Part shown: positions 23,413 to 33,600 of the stretch, piece after piece
Layout: each line of letters opens with the position of its first letter
Position numbering within the stretch: the first letter of the stretch is position 1
Assembly (NCBI GenBank): GCA_032622095.1
Contig: CP136065.1
Span: 151,409,577 to 151,473,576, forward strand
Length of the DNA stretch: 64,000 bases
Reading direction: 5' to 3'
Source: Siphonodentalium dalli
Lineage: Eukaryota; Mollusca; Scaphopoda; Gadilida; Siphonodentaliidae
The notes under the pieces: generated by a model
What the model saw: the letters and a program-made list of their open reading frames with translations, nothing else
What the model was told of the DNA's origin: nothing
Databases searched by the model: none
Position numbers and translations under genes: made by a program

Positions 23413-24165
23413 ACTAGCTGGTGGACCCGACTTCGTCCGGGCTGTTTCCCCTCTGCTTTTCGGCGAATTGCGCGATTTGATCTTGAATTGACCATTTTGA
23501 AGGTCAAGGTCAGGTGGAGGTCACGATTTGACCCGTCCAAAACACTCCCCGGACAAAAGTACCCGACAAAAGTACCCGTCGAAATCCGTCAGGTTTTACC
23601 CGATTTGACCTTGAATTGACCATTTTGAAGGTCAAGGTCAGGTGGATGTCACGATTTGTCCCGTCCAAAACACTCCTCGGACAAAATTAACCCTAGGTAT
23701 CAAATGTTGTCGAAATCCCGTAAAAATTCGCGATTTGACCTTGAATTGTAATTTTGAAGGTCAGGTCGGGGTCACGATTTGACCCGTCCAAAACACTCCC
23801 CGGACAAAAGTACCATGGGTATCAAATTTAGTCGAAATCCGTCCGTTTTACCCGATTTGTCCTTGAATTTACCTTTTTGAAGGTCAATGTCAGGTCGGGG
23901 TAACGATTTGACCCGTCCAAAAGACCCCCCGGACAAAAGTATCTGTAGGTATCAAATTTCGTCGAAATCCGTCCCGTTTTACCCGATTTGACCTTGAATT
24001 GACCTTTTTGAAGGTCAAGGTCAGGTCGGAGTCACGATTTGACTCATCCAAAACACCCCCTGGACAAAAGTAACCCTAGGCTAAATCCGCCCGGCAGTTT
24101 TCCCGCCGGCCATAGCTAACAGACAAACAACAAACGGACAGACAGAAGTCCCAAAATATAAAGTA
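23413..24165 (+). repeat. CTAGCTGGTGGACCCGACTTCGTCC repeat with ~117-bp tandem units, copy 1
   Basis: Head CTAGCTGGTGGACCCGACTT, then about five units with CGATTTGACCTTGAATTGAC, GAAGGTCAAGGTCAGGT, CACGATTTGACCCGTCCAAA and CCCCGGACAAAAGTA. It ends GGCCATAGCTAACAGACAAA and GGACAGACAGAAG. Related copies lie at 25797-26255 and, inverted, at 33600-34135. Confidence 0.8.
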
Positions 24166-24441
24166 GATCAGCATTCAAAGGACGATTCTGTATACTCCGT
24201 CGCCATTTATGCAAACACACTTAGTGCCAATGTGAACTGGGAGTGAAAAACTGAACCCCCGATCAAACATTCTTTAATACTTATAATTTTTGCCTTGCAT
24301 GCTTATTATAATAGCATAATATCTTATACAGTGCTCGAAGTTGATATTTGGATTTACTACACTATATATGTGTAAGTAATAACGATTTATCCATGTAAAA
24401 ACTATTCAAAAATATGTCCACATAATTCATAAAAGATACAA

Positions 24442-24740
24442 TTAAACTTTCTTTATTATAAACATAAACCCCAAAATAGGTCTAAACCTACTAGTATGAC
24501 GATTCGGCCGATACACCCAGCCGACTCTTCTCAGCCGAATATTCCCAGTCGAATCTTCCCTTTTAAGGGTACTCAATGAGTCAATTCGATTCGATGCATG
24601 GTCCCCATCATTGGCGTCAAGCTCCATGCATGCAGAGTTCAGTTCCCTACGCGGGACTTACCACTGCCCGCCTTGTCACTGCCCGCACCTACACGTAATG
24701 TGAAGAAATGTCACAATTGTTTATCTGAGGCTTTTGTATA
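24442..24740. other. Intergenic sequence with CAGCCGA/CAGTCGAAT short repeats
   Basis: Short repeated phrases (CCAGCCGACTCTTCTCAGCC, CCAGTCGAATCTTCC and two CACTGCCCGC). No coding support. Confidence 0.35.
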
Positions 24741-24744
24741 TTAA

Positions 24745-25224
24745 AGATACTCAATCCGAACAGAGGGTCCCCATCTCAACATATTCCAACAACAACAATC
24801 CGATCAGAGGGTCCTATATTACTATTTCTTTGGCTTTGGGGGTAAACAATATTTGATCCGAGTCGAGGAACCCATCAAACAAAGCTCAGAGTTATTAGAT
24901 ATTGATTTTTGAAATTTGTTAGTTTCTCGAGATGAGTACTAATAATTGCCGTCAGTTTCGTAACCTGCGCGAGATGTGTACACCAAAACAATATTCAAAC
25001 AGACAAGGATGGATAACTCTAAAATCAAGTGGTAATAATAACGCAATTTTGACTGAGTTCTGGGCCAGAAAGTATTCCCGATAATGAAAAATAATAGATT
25101 TCTAAAATCGATATCTAACAAATCTGAGCTTTGATGGGTGACTTCCTCGACTCGAATCAAATATTTTTGACCCCCGAAGCCATTGAAATAGTAATTGAGA
25201 GGAGTTTTATCGGATTGAGTACCT
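24745..25224 (+). mobile_element. Palindromic TTAA-flanked element, copy 2
   Basis: Same orientation and structure as copy 1. The left end is AGATACTCAATCCG after TTAA (24741-24744); the right end is CGGATTGAGTACCT followed by TCAT, so the right target site has mutated. Confidence 0.8.
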
Positions 25225-25332
25225 TCATTCAGCATTATTCTGAGAAACTGAAATGTTCATTTTCATTCTAAAATTGTCTGGATCAACTTCAAGCCAGAAT
25301 GAATTGTACTAGTAACTGACAAAACACTGTTA

Positions 25333-25395
25333 AAGTGACGTGAAGCACTCCGGTAGGGTGATCAAATAGAAATGGAGAATAATCTTGTTCAAAGT
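25333..25395 (+). repeat. Dispersed repeat TTAAAGTGACGTGAAGCACTCC
   Basis: TTAAAGTGACGTGAAGCACT then TAGGGTGATCAA and TAGAAATGGAGAATAATCT. The same ordered string with small changes occurs at 57706-57765, inside an intron of the plus-strand gene. Confidence 0.6.
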
Positions 25396-25796
25396 AGTTC
25401 GACTCAAACTATTTGTTTTTCTATATAATATCGATATTAGATCGTTGTTATTACCGTGAATTTATTGAAAATGGCGTACATTACCCATTTAGAACTAACT
25501 CCGTTATATCATCCGCCGAGTACCCCGAGTTACCACATCCAATTTGGTTTAAATCGGTCGGGGTCTGGGAGAAATATAGCGAACAGACAGACAGACTGCA
25601 ACAAGAAAACCATAGTCAGAAATGGTAACGCCACCAAGATCATATTATTAGCCATAACTATCAATTATAATATAATTATAATATAAACTAGCTTTAAAAT
25701 TTCATGTGGGAAATTTGCATATATACTTCCATATATCAAGTTTTCCCGTTTCTCGTGTTATACATTACATTCTTCAAATTGTCTTCTTTATTACAC

Positions 25797-26255
25797 TAGC
25801 TGATGGGCCCGACTTCGTCCGGACTGTTTCCTATCTAATTTCCGGCGAAAGGCGCGATTTGACGTTGAATTGACTATTTTGAAAGTCAAGGTCAGGTCAG
25901 GGTCATGATTTGACCCGTCCAAAATACACCCCGGAGAAAAGTACCCCTAGGTATCAAATTTCGTCGAAATCAGTCCGTTTTACCCGACTTGACCTTTAAT
26001 TGACAATTTTGAAGGTCAAGGTCAGGTCGGAGTCATGATTTGACCCGTCCAAACACTCCCCGGACAAAGGTACCCCTAGGTATCAAATTTCGTCGAAATC
26101 CGTCCGTTTTATCCGATTTGACCTTGAATTGACCATTATGAAGGTCAAGGTCGGGGTCACGATTTGACCCGTCCAAAACACTTCCCGGACACAAGTACCC
26201 CTAAGTATCAAATTACGTCGAAATCTATGGAAAGCCGAAGGGGACATGCTAGTTG
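25797..26255 (+). repeat. CTAGCTGATGGGCCCGACTTCGTCC repeat, copy 2
   Basis: Same head and internal units as 23413-24165 (GACCTTGAATTGACCATT, TTTGACCCGTCCAAAACACT, TATCAAATTTCGTCGAAATC). It has about three units and ends AAGGGGACATGCTAG. Confidence 0.75.
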
Positions 26256-26721
26256 CTGATTGCTAGTTATACGACGCACGACTTGACGCGGTTTTTTAAA
26301 GGTGTTTCAGGGTGTTTCAAACTAGGAGATAGTAGTATTCTCTGTTTCAAATAGTGATGAATTATAGTATTTTATTCAAATTTTATGGCATAAATTGTTA
26401 TTAAAACCGTATATACTATAAAAAATCGATGACTCGAAAATTAAGTGGGCCTTTAAACAAAGTCACAATTGCAGTTAGGTTCATCTCATACTCGTCTATT
26501 CAGCGATATTCTGCTGCGCAGTTTGTTATAGCCTCCAGTATTCATTAAGCGTTATAGCCCCACTGTTATAAACCGCTTTTAACTGGCGTATTCTTGCCTC
26601 TGAGATTATTGAGATATTACGTCACACGTAATGACATTAAATCGCATGGAAACATAGCAATTGTGTGGGCTGCGTGGCGTGAATATGTAATGAGAAATAA
26701 GGTCATACGTAATGACATTAA

Positions 26722-27190
26722 AGGTACTCAATCCGATAAAACGCCTCTCAATTACTATTTCAATGGCTTCGGGGGTCAAAAATATTTGATTCGAGTCGAG
26801 GAAGTCACCCATCAAAGCTCAGATTTGTTAGATATCGATTTTAGAAATCTATTATTTTTCATTATCGGGAATACTATCTGGCCCAGAACTCAGTCAAAAT
26901 TGCGTTAAAATTACCACTTGATTTTAGAGTTATCCATCCTTGTCTGTTTGAATAGATTTGGAGTACACATCCAGAGCAGATTACGGCAGTTATTAGTGCT
27001 CATCTCGAGTTAATAACAAATTTCAAAAATCAATATCTAATAACTCTGAGCTTTGTATGATGGGTTCATCGACTCGAATCAAATATTTTTTACCCCCAAA
27101 GCCAAAGAAATAGTAATATATGACCCTCTGATCGGATTGTTGTTGTTGGAATCTGTTGAGATGGGGACCCTCTTTACGGATTGAGTACCT
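26722..27190 (-). mobile_element. Palindromic TTAA-flanked element, copy 3 (inverted)
   Basis: AGGTACTCAATCCG...CGGATTGAGTACCT between TTAA at 26718-26721 and 27191-27194. The orientation is opposite to copies 1 and 2 (the CCCTCTTTACGG arm is on the right). It is part of the ~960-bp duplication. Confidence 0.85.
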
Positions 27191-27322
27191 TTAAACTCAA
27201 GAAAACCCGCGAAAAAAAAAATCACATTTAATGTTTTAAGTTATTTCCTTCATAAAAAGAATCTTCGTGATAATGAACCCTCTCAATACTTTAGAATATA
27301 GAATTAACTTTAAAATAACAAA

Positions 27323-27443
27323 AACCTTCGGAATAGAGAACCTTCGGAATAGCGAACCTTCGGAATAGTAAACCTTCGGAATAGCGAACATTCAGAGAAC
27401 CTTCGGAATAGTGGACCTTTGGGATAGCGAACCTTCAGAATAG
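27323..27443 (+). repeat. Minisatellite CCTTCGGAATAGNGAA, first array
   Basis: About eight 15-16-bp units based on ACCTTCGGAATAGCGA with changes (TTGGGATAG, CATTCAGAG). Its duplicate is at 28300-28413. Confidence 0.85.
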
Positions 27444-27462
27444 AGACATGCCCCCCCCCCAA

Positions 27463-27662
27463 TATTCATATTATATGCCCAGAGTTCAAAGGTATGGGCC
27501 CATAAATTTCAAAATTTGTCCCTTAAAATATTGAACCCCAAATTGGAGCCGGCACAGAACAGAACTTAAGTCAACTGTACCTGTGTCATGTCCCAATGCA
27601 GGAGGGTCCATATATACCGCAACATTCATATTACATGCCAAGAATTCAAAGGTATGGGCCCA
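27463..27662 (+). repeat. Direct repeat ATTCATATTAnATGCC...GGTATGGGCCCA
   Basis: The ~40-bp phrase occurs at 27463-27503 and again at 27624-27662, about 160 bp apart, at the junction of the larger duplication. Confidence 0.6.
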
Positions 27663-27676
27663 CGTAATGACATTAA

Positions 27677-28161
27677 ATGTACTCAATCCGATAAAACTCC
27701 TCTCAATTACTATTTCAATGGCTTGGGGGGGGGGGTCAAAAATATTTGATTCGAGTCGAGGAAGTCACCCATCAAAGCTCAGATTTGTTAGATATCGATT
27801 TTAGAAATCTATTATTTTTCATTATCGGAAATATTTTCTGGACCAGAACTCAGTCAAAATTGCGTTATTATTACCACTTGATTTTAGAGTTATCCATCCT
27901 TGTCTGTTTGAATATTGTTTTGGTGTACACATCTCGCGCAGGTTACGAAACTGACGACAATTATTAGTACTCATCTCGAGAAACTAACAAATTTCAAAAA
28001 TCAATATCTAATAACTCTGAGCTTTGTTTGATGGGTTCCTCGACTCGAATCAAATATTTTTTACCCCCAAAGCCAAAGAAATAGTAATATAGGACCCTCT
28101 GATCGGATTGTTGTTGTTGGAATCTGTTGAGATGGGGACCATCTGTTCGGATTGAGTACCT
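27677..28161 (-). mobile_element. Palindromic TTAA-flanked element, copy 4 (inverted, duplicated from copy 3)
   Basis: Left end ATGTACTCAATCCG after TTAA (27673-27676); right end CGGATTGAGTACCT before TTAA (28162-28165). It shares its flanks with copy 3, so it arose by segmental duplication rather than a separate insertion. Internally it matches copy 2 more closely in one stretch (ATTGTTTTGGTGTACACATC), so gene conversion or exchange is possible. Confidence 0.8.
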
Positions 28162-28299
28162 TTAAATCTCAAGAAAACCCGCGAGAACAAAACAAAATCA
28201 CATTTAATGTTTTAAGTTATTTCCTTCATAAAAGGAATTTTCGTGATAATGAACCCTCTCAATACTTTAGAATATAGAATTAACCTTAAAATAACAAAA

Positions 28300-28413
28300 A
28301 ACTTCGGAATAGAGAACCTTCGGAATAGCGAACCTTCGGAATAGTGTACCTTCGAAATGGCAAATATTCAGAATAGAGAACCTTCGGAATAGTGGACCTT
28401 CGGGATAGCGAAC
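28300..28413 (+). repeat. Minisatellite CCTTCGGAATAGNGAA, second array
   Basis: About seven 15-16-bp units, the duplicated partner of 27323-27443. Confidence 0.85.
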
Positions 28414-28617
28414 GCGTAAATAAAATTACCAAAACATCTTACACCTGTGGCGTAAATAAATAATATAGACAAATTCTACTCTTTTGTATCAAATTATGGA
28501 GGCACGGAAAAATTCTCATTTCTTATGGAAATGGCCATGCATATATATCGATAAGAAATTCATAATGACACATTGATGCCCCTCAACTCAAATAGCAATG
28601 ATAACCATAAATAAGTC

Positions 28618-28844
28618 TTAATTTTCGAGTTAGGCTATCCATCTTACACCCGCAATTTGTCCGTAATTTGTCCGTTTGAGACGTGGAAGTGGCCCACATC
28701 TCCAAAAATTAACACATTTCAAAAATCGATATCTGATCACTCTGAGCTTTGAAGGGTGGGTTCCTCGACTCGAATCAAATATTTGTTACCCCCGAAGCCA
28801 AAGAAATAGTAATTTAGGGGTGCTTAATCGGATTGAGTATACCT
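28618..28844 (-). mobile_element. Palindromic TTAA-flanked element, copy 5 (right half only)
   Basis: Only one arm remains: TTTCGAGTTAGGC...CACCCGCAATTTGTCCG, TGGGTTCCTCGACTCGAATC, and the end CGGATTGAGTATACCT before TTAA (28845-28848). It resembles the subtype at 51621-52087. Confidence 0.75.
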
Positions 28845-29177
28845 TTAAGATCCTGTCCCATCTCCATTCAATTATGGGCATATATGTGAAAGTGTAACTG
28901 GACATAATTATGACGTCTGTCCTACATGTACAATGGCATTTTGTTTGAGACAACTCCAACGTTTGATATATAATTATGTTACGAGTGCATGCAATTGCAC
29001 GTCTTCTCAATTGTGGGAGCCACTAAGTGCTCTCACTGTGTTTTCCCCATGGGAAGTCACAATTTCGTCCAAGTCGGGGCTAAATTGAACCTGCGCCAAG
29101 TACTCCAACCTCGTCTCGCCCAGACTGTGATGATCTTATCCACGACCAAACCACCTCGGCTACGGGGACATTCTTAA

Positions 29178-29510
29178 AGGTACTCAATCCGAACAGAGGG
29201 TCCCCATCTCAACAGATTCCAACAACAACAATCCGATCAGAGGGTCCTATATTACTATTTCTTTGGCTTTGGGGGTAAAACATATTTGATTCGAGTCGAG
29301 GAACCCATCAAACAAAGCTCAGAGTTATTAGATATTGATTTTTGAAAATTGTTATGTTCTCGAGATGAGTACTAATAATTGCCGTCAATTTCGTATCCTG
29401 CTCGAGATTTGTACACCAAAACTCTATTCAAACAGACAAGGATGGATAACTCTAAAATCAAGTGGTAATAATAACGCAATTTTGACTGAGTTTTATCGGA
29501 TTGAGTACCT
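29178..29510 (+). mobile_element. Palindromic TTAA-flanked element, copy 6 (internally deleted)
   Basis: AGGTACTCAATCCG...CGGATTGAGTACCT between TTAA at 29174-29177 and 29511-29514. It is shortened to 333 bp by a deletion joining TTGACTGAG directly to TTTTATCGGATTG, removing most of one arm. Confidence 0.85.
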
Positions 29511-29671
29511 TTAAAAGGGAGCCATTTCACCGAGAGTTGGGAAGCGTATCAGTCTGAACATGCATGTACATAGAACTTATCTGGCATTATATTGGAACAG
29601 CACAATGCACTTGCTTCGGCCGTTGTGAATAAATTCTCATTTTGTTTTTACCGAAATGGCCATGTATTGAG

Positions 29672-30060
29672 GCTGAATAGGTCAATCTCACCGGTTTTCT
29701 GTGATAAAGTTACCCAGGTTCCTGAAATTGTGATAAAGTTACCCAGGTTGGAGAAGAATGTGATAAAGTTTAAGTTACCCAGGTTAATAATAGTTCATGT
29801 TTAGCAACAAATTATTGATTTTTGTGATCAAAATGACGAACTACAGTACTAATATGTCTTAATTTATGCTTGATAAGGGCTATTACTTGCCAAAACTGAA
29901 CAATATTTCCCTCTGTCACTTTTAAATCGAGTTGATATTGTGAGATTTGCTTAACCTGGGTAACTTTATCACAATTCTCACCAACCTGGGTAACTTTATC
30001 ACAAAATTAGGAACCTGGGTAACTTTATCACAGAAAACCGGTGAGAGTGACCTATTCAGC
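29672..30060. repeat. Long inverted repeat with six GTGATAAAGTTACCCAGGTT blocks
   Basis: The left arm (29672-29787: GCTGAATAGGTCAATCTCAC, CGGTTTTCT, then three GTGATAAAGTTACCCAGGTT-type blocks) is the inverse of the right arm (29952-30060), with a loop of about 165 bp. It ends about 550 bp upstream of the start codon of the plus-strand gene. It could be a MITE or a regulatory palindrome. Confidence 0.85.
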
Positions 30061-30069
30061 TGTATTGAG

Positions 30070-30612
30070 AAGTGCACATTGAGATGTATCGCTGACAATC
30101 AGATCATGAATGCTTGGAAATCGCCCCCGATTTTCGCCCATGTCGGAGTTGAATATGAGTCGTTGGCTCGTTGCGGTGTTCAAGGGTGTATTTTCATTTA
30201 TATTTATATGATGTAGACTCGGTGAATACCATACTTGTAAAGCACTGTCATGATAGTCAGCTTAATAGATGCATCAACTATATAGTTGACAGATCGAGAA
30301 TTCGAGATGCACGCTTTTGCGGATTCACCCCAGGGCGACGTAACTGGCAGTCACAATTTGCTAATTAGGTACTGAGAATGACGTAGTCTGTTATGGGTAT
30401 CACTGGGCTATTGGTGGACATTCTATACCGCATCCGAGAAGGCATCGATTTATCAAAAATTATCTACGTAATATATCGTGTGGGTTTCAGGTGTGGTGAA
30501 TGAATTGTTGCCAGGTGATAGGAGAAAGGCTAACGTATTTTTAGGGAGAAAAATTCCATATCCTGTGGACTCGTTGCAGCAGAAGAGGTTGTTATTTGAC
30601 AGCATAACAAAT
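30070..30612 (+). promoter_or_regulatory. Probable 5' region of the plus-strand secreted-protein gene
   Basis: Unique-looking sequence between the inverted repeat and the start codon. The frame of the first exon is open upstream but has no earlier ATG, and A lies at -3 of the ATG at 30613. No TATA box or CpG cluster stands out. The true transcription start cannot be read. Confidence 0.35.
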
Positions 30613-30646
30613 ATGAGGAGAGGAATTATTTTCGTATTGACTCTAG
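30613..30646 (+). CDS. Exon 1 of the secreted protein: signal peptide start
   Basis: ATG AGG AGA GGA ... CTA G before GTGAGT; 34 bp, phase 1 out. It encodes MRRGIIFVLTL plus the first base of a valine codon completed by TT of exon 2, yielding an uninterrupted hydrophobic run through VFVSCAG. The phase match, donor quality and hydrophobic continuity across an 8.2-kb intron support it. It is too short for ORF calling, so a transcript is needed for certainty. Confidence 0.62.
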
Positions 30647-33600
30647 GTGAGTGCAATAAAATTTCGTAACATTAACTATATATAATTCGGCGAATGATTA
30701 AGCTCAATATGCTTTGTTGTCATCATGCATTAAAAACAAAATATATATTTTTAGTGAAAATGTCCCTAGACCCTTGTGGAAACATGGTCGTTGACAAACA
30801 GGTGTCGAATGCACATTGCACACTTAACAGTTTATTTTGCATAGAACGCATGCGACTGTGAAAAAATATACCAAAATTGGTATAAATATATATTTATAAG
30901 TATAAGCTAAGTGAGGTCTAAGGATGACCATAAATATGCTATTAAAACGTACCGTTGCTGTTTGAATATAGGCGGTCAGTATTGGTTGTGAGAGAAAAAA
31001 AAACCCATAATTTTATCGCTTGCATGTATAACAGTAACCTGTAGTTTAATTATACAAAGTTATATTGTTTTCCTTTAATACAGAAATCGACAGAAATGTT
31101 AAGTTTTATTTCGTTGTATACCCAGTTGGTATACCGTTGATTTTATCCAGATGGATGTCTCTTGGGATTTCTGAGATTTCTACATGTCATGTTTTATAAT
31201 CATGAGAACTGTCGTTGTCAATGTGAATGGATACATATCGCAGTTATAAACTAGATCACTATCGAACGATTCGACCCATATATAATTTTTCATTTTCAAT
31301 ATTCTTTGCAAGTTCCAAAGGTATATGAAATTACTATAAAGTTTACCAGTTCGATCGGCCATGCAGCCTTTATGTGGAGATATGAAAGAATCCATGAATG
31401 TTTATATTATGCTTTATCTGCATTTCGTAAAACATAATCGTCCCAACATCTGCTAAATTTGGATTTATATGGAATGTGCTATACTGCTATACAAACTATT
31501 ATATGTATGGCACACATGTGTGTTCTTTTTATTTTTGTTATTGATGTTTTCTTCTTCTTCATATTTGTATTACCATCTCCTTTGGCATATACGCACGTTG
31601 CATCGTTTCTTAATGACTGTATATATATGGGTGCGACGGTACGAGGTTATATTCAGAATGTCTCAATTCAAATGTAATCGTGACGTGAGGTGATGGATGG
31701 GTGGCCGCTTTGGACATGTATCATAGTAGATAGGTCTCAACCGACACATCTTCATTACATCAGGAATGTTGACATCATCACGTATAGTCATTAATTTCAT
31801 TTTCTAACACTAACAGTCATTAATTTACACTCATATATTGTCAGTTCGCGAGCGTGGGTGGCGCGGAAAATCTTTAAAAATGTTTCTATAAATACACCAT
31901 GTATGAAATATCTACACATAACCTCTCTTCTATTTAATTTTTGGTTGAAATTTATATTTTTTACCTGATTGAATTGTCGATCAAATTATCATGACTATAT
32001 CGCGCAGGTGCGTGATTTTTGGGTCACGTGGGCTTATAGAACTTCCAGTCCAGCTACCCCTCTGCTTCTCATGCATGCAGGCTCCCATATATATATTCAA
32101 AATCATCGCCATATATATTCAAAATCATCACTCGACCACAATATATACGGTATATATAGCACAATTTTTTTATAATTATTATTATAATATATATCCTGTA
32201 GCCCAGTCTAAGTTAACTAAACATACCTATATATATGCAACTTCACACCTCTGCATGCTGAAGTAATTTGTTAATAAATTTAACGTATCAAAATGCATAT
32301 GTATGAAACTGAATTTTACCAAATTTGACACTGGGCTAGGAACAGTCTGGGTAATGATATACTCATAGGTGTATACTGGTATACTGACATATACTGATTA
32401 TATCGTATAGTATAAATATTGTCGAAATGCCATTTCCTGGAAGCGTACCTGTACAGGCTTCCTCCAAATTAGTAGTGAAATTACGTCATATCTCGTTCGG
32501 TTGGACACTTTTACCTTACAATGGGGCTCCTAATACTAGTGCCTACTATGTTTGGCGCTATACTGGCGTGGAATCCCGCCGTTCGGGAAAAAGAAAGTCT
32601 ACGATAAGTAATCATGCAGACCCACTATTTGTATGTCGAATAATGGTTGCAAATTGATTTGGAAAGTTTGTCTCTTGTCCAATCGTTGGGGATGCAGTTG
32701 GAAATCCAAAACCAGACTCCCTCCCCGAAAAAGGGCTCTCTATCCACGTCTACTCATCTGTTTCCCTGCTATACCAATAGCTGGGACTAATATATGTGTT
32801 ATATTAGTCCCAGCCAATAGTTTGACTAATAATTACTGTGGTGGATGATTTAATCGGTGTAAAATCTTGTCTCAATGTAACTGCACTCCCTTGAAATTGA
32901 CAAAACATTCCTAGCTCGGGAAATTTAAGTTTCCAGCATGAGGTCCCATGTGGTTGGATATTTTCCAATTTGTGGCCACGTCAGTCCAGCAAATTGACCG
33001 GAAGTAGGGAAATATTCTATTTTGGGTATAAAAGCAACACATTTCACACTATAATCCTGGTTGGAAAATAATACAATAGGGACAATTTATACTTATCTGC
33101 GTCCCTGCTACCAAAAGTTACTGTGGCGGACGATTTCGTAGGTGTAAAATCTTGTCTCGATGTAATCACAGTAACCTATACCAGAATAATACAAGAAAAC
33201 TAAGATGCATGCATCAGGTCGGCCGTGAACTATCTACCATAGAATTGTTGTAGCTATCGATTATACATTTTGAAACACCTGTCTGTATGTATGTGTGTAT
33301 GCGTGAATGCATGTGTGTATGTGTTATAGACTCTAACACTGCTCGAATTTGGTATTTAACGTGTCAACTTGACCTCGCTCATAGGCATGTTTCTGGACCT
33401 TGACCGATCCGACTAAAAATTTGTGTGTAGGACTACTTCGATCCCGGGAGCAATATGGACGGGTCCAATTTCACGTGGGACCATGTTCTCGAACGTGCTG
33501 ATATAGGCATGTTTCTGGACCAATTGAACAATAGTTTGGCCAGACGCTGTATATACTGGGTACTGTCCAGATGGAGGCGATCACAAAAAAAATCCCTAAC

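Larger units (their letters stand above)
26700..28430. repeat. Local tandem duplication (unit ~960 bp)
   Basis: The segment from ACGTAATGACATTAAA (26706) through the TTAA element, the shared flank AAACCCGCGA...TTAATGTTTTAAGTTATTTC and the CCTTCGGAATAG minisatellite is repeated from ACGTAATGACATTAAA (27662) to about 28413. The two halves differ by small indels. A further ACGTAATGACATTAAA occurs at 26626. Confidence 0.8.

Noticed and set aside
24939-27967. Similar ORFs with YLIRVEEVTHQSSDLLDIDF at about 24.9, 26.6 and 27.7 kb as a conserved gene family
   Set aside because: They are the same arm of the palindromic TTAA element in different copies; similarity reflects repeat copies, and frames are not kept in other copies.
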